A stretch of DNA of 6,331 nt, taken from positions 1-6,331 of the forward strand of contig CALQKL020000131.1 in the NCBI GenBank assembly GCA_943331145.2, in the 5' to 3' direction. Numbering within the stretch: the stretch's first letter is position 1; every line of letters starts with the position of its first letter. Shown piece by piece: positions 1 through 5,180 of the stretch. The notes beneath the pieces are model-generated. The model ran no database searches, was not told where the DNA came from, and worked only from the letters and a program-made list of their open reading frames with translations. A program made the position numbers and the translations under genes. This stretch comes from Chitinophaga pinensis (GTDB lineage Bacteria > Bacteroidota > Bacteroidia > Chitinophagales > Chitinophagaceae).

Positions 1-1639
1 CAATGTTACCAGCACCACTTGCCAACGTTCCAGCTTGAAGCGTTGCTGTTAAGCCAGTTACGCCTGTTGATGAAACAGCGGTACCAAGCGTGTATGCCAA
101 TCCGTTACCTCCCGTATATCCAACCGTGGCAGTTCCATTAAATGCAGTGTTTGCAGTTGGTGTGGCAGAATAGGTTGCTGATGTACAACTCAATGTTGAT
201 ATCGTTGGAGATACTGCACTGCTTCCCACTACAAACTGTCCCATCATGCCTTCATCTTCATGTAATGCAATATGGCAATGGTACATAAATGGATGTACTG
301 GATCTGCAAAATCATCGAACTTGGCGATGAACTTTACAGTTGTGTTTGCTGCAACAAAAACCACATCTTTCCAACCCGCTTGCGCTGCTGCTGGTGCTGC
401 ACCATTTACAGAAAGAATATTAAATTCCACATCATGAATATGAAATGGATGTCCAAAGTTTCCAGAGTTTGTAATTTGCCAAATCTCGGTATTGTCAAGT
501 GGAACGTTATAATCGTTGTAATTGATATTAAACAACCTGTGATTCAATAAAAAGGCGGCTCCTGGAATTCCAGCAATATTGGTATCGCTTATGGTTAAAA
601 AACGCGTAAGATTTGCATTTGCCGCTGGAATGGCAGTAACGGTTGTTAGTGCAGTAGGAATAGATACTATTGGATTTGAGGTTTGAGTTCCAACGTTTAA
701 ATGCAACACATTAAAATCAATTCTTGCCAATGCATTTGCAAAAGGCCCGTTTGGAAATAAATCACCTCCAGGTACGTTTTGAGCCAATGTAGAGTTGTAT
801 GCTTTTAAATTAAAACTTGTACCAGATTGACCTGTACAGTTTACCAATATTTCAATTCTTTCTCCAGCATGTAATAAATATCTGGTTAATGGAACAGGCG
901 CTGCTAACAAACCGCCATCTGATGTTATCACATAAAATGTTCTGTTATCACTAAATCCTAAATTATAAGAACGTTCAATCGCCGCATTTAAAATTCTTAA
1001 TCTTACTACTTGTGCGGGTATCGTATGTTGCGGACTCAATACCCCGTTTACCATTGAGCTATCGCCATAAGGCACAACGCTAAATTGATTTGCAGTGGTA
1101 AAATCTCTATCCGTTAACACCAATGGGATATCGTCTATTCCGTATTTACGAGGGAGAGGCAATGCTGATTCTATGGCATCTCTAACAATGATTAAACCAC
1201 CAATTCCTTTGGTGATTTGCTCTTGAGTGGTTTCATGTAAATGTGGATGATACCAATACGTTGCTGCATTGTTTTTTACTTCCCAAAATGGTTGCCAAGT
1301 AGTTCCGGGTGGAATAACCTGATGTGGCCCTCCATCCATAACTGCGGGCAAATGCATTCCATGCCAATGTAATGTTGTAGAATCGTTCAACGAATTTTTC
1401 ACGTTCATGTGAACGGTTTCTCCTTTGTTAATAAATAAAGTTGGGCCCCAAAATTTATTGTTGATACCAGCCGTAATCGTTTGCTGACCTGGTCTGATTT
1501 GAGAAAATGTATCTTTTATATTGAGGTTAAATGTTGTTCCAGATAAGGTGTCCGGAATCCAAAGGTTGTTGTATTGCGCTTTTGAATGTAATCCAAAAAA
1601 CATTAATAAAACAAGTAAACCTAGCGTATATTTTTTCAT
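1..1639 (-). CDS. Secreted multicopper oxidase with a C-terminal repeat module; 3' end lies beyond the window
   Basis: The frame is open from the ATG at 1639 to the left edge, giving 546 codons with no stop. Residues 1-21 form a signal peptide (MKK, hydrophobic core, SKA-Q). All four copper-ligand motifs of three-domain multicopper oxidases are present: HWHGMH (H91, H93), HPHLH (H131, H133), HPFHIH (H397, H400, H402) and HCHIALHEDEGM (H454, C455, H456, H460, axial M465). Both the type 1 site and the trinuclear cluster therefore look complete. Enzymes of this family oxidise Cu(I), Fe(II), Mn(II) or phenolics while reducing O2 to water; the substrate here cannot be read off. I see no Met-rich insert like that of CueO. 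From about residue 474 the protein runs into a Ser/Thr/Gly-rich repeat-type domain, unlike a compact CueO or CotA. An in-frame ATG at 1645 is an alternative start. It follows the sensor gene by 68 bases with no visible terminator, so co-transcription with the sigma operon is likely. Confidence 0.93.
   Translation of the reverse strand, partial: MKKYTLGLLVLLMFFGLHSKAQYNNLWIPDTLSGTTFNLNIKDTFSQIRPGQQTITAGINNKFWGPTLFINKGETVHMNVKNSLNDSTTLHWHGMHLPAVMDGGPHQVIPPGTTWQPFWEVKNNAATYWYHPHLHETTQEQITKGIGGLIIVRDAIESALPLPRKYGIDDIPLVLTDRDFTTANQFSVVPYGDSSMVNGVLSPQHTIPAQVVRLRILNAAIERSYNLGFSDNRTFYVITSDGGLLAAPVPLTRYLLHAGERIEILVNCTGQSGTSFNLKAYNSTLAQNVPGGDLFPNGPFANALARIDFNVLHLNVGTQTSNPIVSIPTALTTVTAIPAANANLTRFLTISDTNIAGIPGAAFLLNHRLFNINYNDYNVPLDNTEIWQITNSGNFGHPFHIHDVEFNILSVNGAAPAAAQAGWKDVVFVAANTTVKFIAKFDDFADPVHPFMYHCHIALHEDEGMMGQFVVGSSAVSPTISTLSCTSATYSATPTANTAFNGTATVGYTGGNGLAYTLGTAVSSTGVTGLTATLQAGTLASGAGNI
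2..220 (-). other. Partial adhesin-like repeat domain at the C-terminus of the multicopper oxidase
   Basis: Residues about 474-546 of the oxidase lie beyond its last copper ligand (M465). They are rich in Ser, Thr, Ala and Gly, with landmarks LSCTSATYSATP, GTATVGYTGGNG and STGVTGLTATLQAGTLASG. This composition and wording resemble the tandem Ig/beta-sandwich-like modules of large secreted Bacteroidota proteins, which often end in a type IX secretion sorting signal. Only one incomplete module is visible; copy number and any sorting signal lie off the left edge. The family resemblance is from memory, not from a search. Confidence 0.6.
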
Positions 1640-1643
1640 AATC

Positions 1644-1657
1644 ATTTCAATTGAAAT
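1644..1657. promoter_or_regulatory. Perfect 14-bp palindrome just upstream of the oxidase start
   Basis: ATTTCAATTGAAAT is a perfect palindrome ending 5 bases before the chosen ATG (1639) and touching the alternative ATG (1645). It could be a regulator site or a weak hairpin in the leader between the sensor and oxidase genes. The surroundings are very A/T-rich, so chance occurrence is a real possibility. Confidence 0.2.
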
Positions 1658-1707
1658 TTTTGTTTTTTTGTTTCTATATCCCAACCCAATTCTATTTTTT
1701 TTAATTT

Positions 1708-2463
1708 TTATGGCTCATCGAATGGTCGGTCATGAGGCGGTGGTGGTGGCCTTCTTCTATCCCCTCTTGGATGTGGTGGCGGACCTGGAGGTCGTTTGCC
1801 TTCATGAGGCGGAGGCGGCGGATCAAAGCCCGCATCCATGTTAGGACCATCTTCATCAAACCTAGGTGGTGGAGGCGGACGGTCATCACGATTAAAATTA
1901 TTGTCGCGGTTTTGATTTTTATCAGTTGCTGAGTTAACCGATTGCTTATTTGACAATACAGTATCTAGGCTGCATTTTGGTCTATCTGAGTTTCTTAAAA
2001 AGGGTTTATTTTGAATAGGAGCGCGACCAAAAATATCAACGAATATTTTTGCTTGTTTTGGTGTGCAAATTGATTTTATTTTTTTTAAATAAAAATAAGT
2101 GGTGGTATCAATTTCAAAAGAAACATCAGCAGCTTTTCTAGCAAAAGTATTGATGGTTGTACTGTTCGCGGTATCAGATTTTAGCAAATCAAAAAAAGCG
2201 TTTTTGGCAAGATGTTCTTTTTCTTTTAATCCATCCATTTTTGCTTCATGCTCCATTTTAATGACTTTGAATTTTTCTTGTTGGATGCTATCCAAGTCCA
2301 ACATTTCAATCAAACGACCTCCTTTGAATGGCCTACGCGCGTCTCCATCATGCTCATTTTTTTGGGTTTGTTTAAACCAAAGTATGCTGGTAAAAACAAC
2401 GTTTACCAACAACAATGCGCAAATGATGAAAACGATAAATTTATTTTTATTACTGGTTATCAT
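1708..2463 (-). CDS. Membrane-anchored Spy/CpxP-like periplasmic (heavy-metal) sensor protein with a proline-rich tail
   Basis: This is a 251-residue protein. A hydrophobic anchor spans residues 9-30 with Lys on the cytoplasmic side, so the rest should be periplasmic. Residues about 45-147 are predominantly helical and charged, and contain two segments placed like the LTxxQ motifs of the Spy/CpxP/CnrX fold: LDSIQQ near 57-62 and CTPKQ at 133-137, the latter with Cys in place of the usual Leu. I infer the metal-sensor/Metal_resist-type family. From about residue 190 it becomes a low-complexity tail with PPPPP blocks at 196-200, 215-219 and 239-243, PPP at 228-230, and His at 220, 231 and 244 among Asp and Arg; this may bind metal or span the cell wall. 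The gene overlaps the preceding membrane-protein gene by 14 bases, implying translational coupling. By analogy with CnrX it would sense a periplasmic metal and control the anti-sigma/sigma pair; a Spy-type chaperone role is the alternative. Confidence 0.85.
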   Translation of the reverse strand: MITSNKNKFIVFIICALLLVNVVFTSILWFKQTQKNEHDGDARRPFKGGRLIEMLDLDSIQQEKFKVIKMEHEAKMDGLKEKEHLAKNAFFDLLKSDTANSTTINTFARKAADVSFEIDTTTYFYLKKIKSICTPKQAKIFVDIFGRAPIQNKPFLRNSDRPKCSLDTVLSNKQSVNSATDKNQNRDNNFNRDDRPPPPPRFDEDGPNMDAGFDPPPPPHEGKRPPGPPPHPRGDRRRPPPPPHDRPFDEP

Positions 2464-2767
2464 AGTCTAAAACTGGTGTTGAGTTTAAATGATATATTTC
2501 AGATAATTCGCTATTGCTTTGTACTTGTTTTTCAGCACTATTATTTTGGTTGAATTGCTGATAAAGTAAAAAAGTATTTGCAGTTAATATTAAAGCGATG
2601 GCAGCAATTGCAATTGTGTATTTAAATGAAAAAAATGCAGGCTCCGGTTGGATTTGCGTAAGCATTCCTTTCATCCTTGTTTTAAAATAGGGTGAAATTT
2701 CTGCGCGTTGAATAGCATCAATACTATTTAACGTTAACTCAATTTGATGTTCGATATTTGTTTTCAT
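2450..2767 (-). CDS. Small single-pass membrane protein, probable anti-sigma factor
   Basis: This 105-residue protein has a cytoplasmic N-terminal segment of about 47 residues (IEHQIELTLNSIDAIQRAE, then SPYFKTRM), one transmembrane helix at about 48-69, and a short Gln/Asn/Ser-rich periplasmic tail ending YDNQ. I see no zinc-binding anti-sigma motif (HxxxCxxC). Its role is inferred from position and topology. It lies 11 bases after the ECF sigma gene and overlaps the periplasmic sensor gene by 14 bases. Its layout (short cytoplasmic arm plus one helix) parallels CnrY of Cupriavidus, which holds sigma factor CnrH at the membrane. The N-terminal helix would be the sigma-binding part. It could instead be a sensor-linked protein of unknown function, but a real gene is well supported by the tight packing and the coherent membrane topology. 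Confidence 0.8.
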   Translation of the reverse strand: MKTNIEHQIELTLNSIDAIQRAEISPYFKTRMKGMLTQIQPEPAFFSFKYTIAIAAIALILTANTFLLYQQFNQNNSAEKQVQSNSELSEIYHLNSTPVLDYDNQ

Positions 2768-2778
2768 TTTATTAAAAA

Positions 2779-3345
2779 TTATTCAGAAAAATAATCGTTT
2801 AAAATCAGTTTTAGTTGTGCCTTTGCTCGGAGTACTAAACCTTCAATACTCTTGGTTGATTTATTCATAATCTCCCCTACTTCCTGATAATTCAATCCTT
2901 CTACCTTTATTAAAACAAAAGCCAATCTTTGGTTTTCGGGCAGTTGCTTTATCGCTTTAAAAAGCATGGCCGCAATTTCTTTATTGTGTAATTCTACTCC
3001 CGGATGATTAAACGCTGACATTTCAATGGTTTCTGTTGAAATACCCATTAAATTTTTAAAATAGTTAATCGACTTTTTCGACTTTTTTTTCCGTTCCCAT
3101 TCCAGTGATTTTGTTATAGCGATTCTATAAATCCAGGTTGATAATTTTGAATCTCCTTTAAAATCATCTATGCTTTTAAAAATCTGGATAAAAACATTTT
3201 GCGTAATATCTTCGGCGTCTTGCAAATGATTCACAATACCCAAAACGGTATTATACACCATATGTTGATAGTCTTCTATCAATTTATCATAAGCCCCCGA
3301 ATCCCCTGTTTTTAATAGGGCAACAAAATGAATTTGATCAGACAA
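2779..3345 (-). CDS. ECF-type RNA polymerase sigma factor (sigma-70 family)
   Basis: This 188-residue protein has the two-domain layout of extracytoplasmic-function sigma factors. Region 2 (about 22-88) contains YQHMVYNTVLGIV, then DAEDITQNVFIQIFKSI and the STWIYRIAITKSLEWERKKK segment that binds the -10 element. After a linker (about 90-122), region 4 (about 126-180) contains LPENQRLAFVLIKVEGLNYQEVGEIM and a helix-turn-helix ending LVLRAKAQLK. It should direct RNA polymerase to a small regulon, probably including this operon. The start is TTG at 3345: an in-frame TAA lies at 3354-3352, and the first in-frame ATG (residue 29) falls inside region 2. From memory, related Bacteroidota proteins also begin Met-Ser-Asp, which fits. 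The adjacent membrane-protein and sensor genes suggest control by release from a membrane anti-sigma factor. I found no promoter upstream that I would call. Confidence 0.94.
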   Translation of the reverse strand: MSDQIHFVALLKTGDSGAYDKLIEDYQHMVYNTVLGIVNHLQDAEDITQNVFIQIFKSIDDFKGDSKLSTWIYRIAITKSLEWERKKKSKKSINYFKNLMGISTETIEMSAFNHPGVELHNKEIAAMLFKAIKQLPENQRLAFVLIKVEGLNYQEVGEIMNKSTKSIEGLVLRAKAQLKLILNDYFSE

Positions 3346-3444
3346 ACTATTTTAGTTTTATACAGATTATTATCTGGAATGTTTAATGAATGTCTTTGAT
3401 AAACAGCTTCGGTATAAGATGCCGTTTTAATAAAAAACCCTCGA

Positions 3445-3460
3445 TTTATTTTAAAATAAA
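3445..3460. repeat. Perfect A/T palindrome, 16 bp
   Basis: TTTATTTTAAAATAAA reads the same on both strands. It sits between the sigma-factor gene and the first GGTT palindrome. It contains only A and T in an A/T-rich spacer, so it may be incidental, though it lies close to three further palindromes. Confidence 0.3.
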
Positions 3461-3463
3461 AAA

Positions 3464-3479
3464 AATGGTTGAAACCATT
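3464..3479. repeat. Palindrome 1 of the GGTTT/AAACC cluster
   Basis: Arms AATGGTT and AACCATT flank a 2-base centre. On the minus strand the stem is followed by a run of eight T, so it also resembles a weak intrinsic terminator or attenuator ahead of the sigma-factor gene. It shares its GGTT...AACC design with the two palindromes at 3499 and 3543. Confidence 0.55.
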
Positions 3480-3498
3480 AATATAATCACGCATTAAT

Positions 3499-3516
3499 CC
3501 ACGGTTTAAACCGTGG
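3499..3516. repeat. Palindrome 2 of the cluster, perfect 18 bp
   Basis: CCACGGTTTAAACCGTGG is a perfect palindrome followed on the plus strand by GCTATAAAA. Its higher G/C content than the surroundings and its shared core with its neighbours suggest a REP-like interspersed element rather than a gene-specific operator. Confidence 0.65.
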
Positions 3517-3542
3517 GCTATAAAACCCAAATTCTGCCAAAC

Positions 3543-3558
3543 AACCGTTTCAACGGTT
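3543..3558. repeat. Palindrome 3 of the cluster
   Basis: Arms AACCGTT and AACGGTT flank a 2-base centre, and TATAGGGGC follows on the plus strand, echoing the TATA-containing tail after palindrome 2. The 26-base spacer between palindromes 2 and 3 contains no gene. Confidence 0.6.
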
Positions 3559-3591
3559 TATAGGGGCATTTTTGACATTGTAAAATAACAG

Positions 3592-3619
3592 AAAAAAGGT
3601 CTCGAAATAACGAGACCTT
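3592..3619 (-). terminator. Intrinsic terminator of the citrate synthase gene
   Basis: On the minus strand, arms AAGGTCTCG and CGAGACCTT form a perfect 9-bp stem with a 6-base loop, followed directly by a T-run (A3597-A3592 on the plus strand). It lies about 83 bases past the citrate synthase stop codon. It separates that gene from the sigma operon, which therefore needs its own promoter. A-runs on both sides mean some activity on the plus strand is possible, but there is no plus-strand gene to end. Confidence 0.88.
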
Positions 3620-3667
3620 AAAAATATTATACTTTATAAACTTTAAAATTTAAAAATCAAAAAATGC

Positions 3668-3697
3668 TTTTGACTTTTAAATTTTGACTTTTGACTT
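3668..3697. repeat. Three copies of TTTTGACTT
   Basis: TTTTGACTT occurs at 3668-3676, 3682-3690 and 3689-3697, the last two overlapping by two bases. The block lies just past the citrate synthase stop codon and before its terminator, so it would be transcribed into the 3' untranslated region as AAGTCAAAA. No function is evident; it looks like simple-repeat expansion. Confidence 0.6.
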
Positions 3698-3701
3698 CTC
3701 A

Positions 3702-5027
3702 CTAATCCCCCCAAACTTCATCTTTCCCATCAAGCCAGCTTTTAACCAACTCTGTGGTGATTGATTTTGGTCTTTCTAATGGTAAACCAAGTGCTCTATC
3801 CCAACATAAGCTAGACAAAACACCAAGTGCTCTTGAAACACCAAATAATACGGTGTAGAACTCATATTCCACCATTCCATAATGAACCAAAAGTGCACCG
3901 CTATGTGCATCAACATTTGGCCAAGGATTTTTTATTTTAGCAATAGAAGATAAAATTGGTGGAACCGCATCGTAAATAGTCCAAACCGTTTGAACCAATG
4001 GATCATCAGCCATGTGTTTTTTACCGAATTCCATTTGAGCTGTAAATCTTGGATCTGTTTTACGCAATACCGCATGACCATAACCTGGAACTACTTTTCC
4101 TTCGCTTAATGTTTTACGAACGTATTCTTCAATTTGTTCTTTGGTAGGTGATTCAGAACCAATTTGTTCCCTTAATTCAAAAATCCATTTGATTACTTCT
4201 TGATTGGCCAATCCATGTAAAGGACCAGCAAGTCCGTTCATACCAGCAGCAAAACTCAAATAAGGATCGCTTAATGCAGAACCCACCAAATGTGTCGTAT
4301 GTGCAGAAACGTTACCACCTTCATGATCCGCATGAATCACCATGTATAAACGCATCAATTCTTTGAACGACTCATTGTCGTAACCCATCATGTGTGCGAA
4401 ATTACCAGACCAATCTAGCAATCCGTTTGGTTGAATATGATCACCATTTCTATATTTTCTTCTGTAGATATACGCAGCGATTCGAGGTAAACGAGCAATC
4501 AAATCCATTGAGTCATCAAACACAGCTTCCCAATAATCTTTCTTATTCATCCCTTTTGCATAGTTTTTTGCAAATTGACTTTCAGTTTGAAGCGCCATTA
4601 TAGCAACCACAAATTGAGTCATTGGATGCGTTGACACAGGCAAAGCTTCGATGGTATCAAACACATGATTTGGAACATGACTTCTTCTTTGCCAAACACT
4701 TGTAAGATGATGTACATCCTCATCAGTAGGCAATTCTCCAATCAGCATCAAGTAAAACAAACCTTCTGGCAATGGTTCTGAACCTCCCGCATATTTAGTT
4801 AACTTCTCTCTTAATTCAGGAATAGAATATCCTCTAAAACGAATACCATCTTGAGCATCAAGCAATGAAGTTTCGGTAACCAAACCGGTGATACCGCGCA
4901 TACCTTGATATACTTGGCTCAAAGTAACTTCACCAATTTTCTTATCTCCATGATCTTTAATAATGGATTTAATTTCTGCGGCTGCGATATCCGCTTTTGC
5001 TTTGAATCGATCTTTAATGATACCCAT
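3702..5027 (-). CDS. gltA: Citrate synthase, mitochondrial (eukaryotic) type
   Basis: This enzyme condenses acetyl-CoA and oxaloacetate to citrate, the entry step of the TCA cycle, in the cytoplasm. The 441-residue length is close to the mature animal mitochondrial enzyme. The catalytic triad is clear: H271 in GLAGPLHGLANQEV, H318 in PGYGHAVLRKTDPR and D373 in NPWPNVDAHSG. They correspond to pig H274, H320 and D375. Oxaloacetate/citrate-binding arginines also align: R327 (TDPR), R399 (GVSRALG) and R419 (PLERPKS). The substrate segment HADHEGGNVSAHT (232-244) is intact. These stretches match the mitochondrial family far better than the hexameric, NADH-inhibited E. coli GltA, so a dimer without NADH control is expected; that is inference from the family. 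The leader is A/T-rich without a Shine-Dalgarno site. An intrinsic terminator follows, so it is probably transcribed alone or from the lptG side. The symbol is given by function, although the protein is not of the E. coli GltA type. Confidence 0.97.
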   Translation of the reverse strand: MGIIKDRFKAKADIAAAEIKSIIKDHGDKKIGEVTLSQVYQGMRGITGLVTETSLLDAQDGIRFRGYSIPELREKLTKYAGGSEPLPEGLFYLMLIGELPTDEDVHHLTSVWQRRSHVPNHVFDTIEALPVSTHPMTQFVVAIMALQTESQFAKNYAKGMNKKDYWEAVFDDSMDLIARLPRIAAYIYRRKYRNGDHIQPNGLLDWSGNFAHMMGYDNESFKELMRLYMVIHADHEGGNVSAHTTHLVGSALSDPYLSFAAGMNGLAGPLHGLANQEVIKWIFELREQIGSESPTKEQIEEYVRKTLSEGKVVPGYGHAVLRKTDPRFTAQMEFGKKHMADDPLVQTVWTIYDAVPPILSSIAKIKNPWPNVDAHSGALLVHYGMVEYEFYTVLFGVSRALGVLSSLCWDRALGLPLERPKSITTELVKSWLDGKDEVWGD

Positions 5028-5143
5028 GTTATAATTTATTTTTTTCTAATTAAAATATATTGCTTGAGAATTTGTAGCGACAGAGAATTTGTGAAAGTAC
5101 AAACCAAAAGGCGTGTAAAATTACGTGTCTAATCAATGTCAAA

Positions 5144-5177
5144 CAAAAGTTTTACAAGAAAGTTTAAAATGCTTTTG
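5144..5177 (-). terminator. A/T-rich inverted repeat after the lptG stop, possible weak terminator
   Basis: On the minus strand CAAAAG-CA-TTTTA pairs with TAAAACTTTTG across a 10-base loop, giving 11 pairs with a 2-base bulge. It begins 3 bases after the lptG stop codon. It has little G/C and no clean T-run, so it may only protect the mRNA end, or mean nothing. The citrate synthase promoter should lie in the same 153-base spacer (5028-5180), where I could not identify a convincing one. Confidence 0.25.
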
Positions 5178-5180
5178 AAA

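Noticed and set aside
246..550. Two overlapping plus-strand frames of 63 and 92 codons
   Set aside because: Both lie opposite the HPFHIH and HCH copper-motif region of the multicopper oxidase, which is clearly the real coding strand.
1..1639. Nitrite reductase or laccase-like two-domain enzyme as the identity of the oxidase
   Set aside because: All four motifs of three-domain multicopper oxidases occur in order with the expected spacing. Copper nitrite reductases lack this full set.
1521..1932. Plus-strand frames opposite the sensor tail, including a Trp/Arg-rich one
   Set aside because: They are complements of the proline-codon-rich sensor tail and of the oxidase N-terminus. The minus-strand genes have clear domains, while the Trp-rich wording is simply the complement of CCN repeats.
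3312..3530. A 72-codon minus-strand frame upstream of and overlapping the sigma-factor start
   Set aside because: It runs through the palindrome cluster and A/T-rich spacer, overlaps the sigma gene in another frame, and shows no domain or membrane logic. It is best explained as read-through of repeat DNA.
3445..3558. CRISPR array or phage attachment site
   Set aside because: The palindromes differ in sequence and spacing, there are no regular spacers, and no integrase or tRNA gene is nearby.
5028..5180. Possible promoter for citrate synthase (TACTTTCA, near the Bacteroidota -7 consensus TAnnTTTG)
   Set aside because: The -7 match is imperfect and no TTTG-type -33 element sits at proper spacing, so it is not called.
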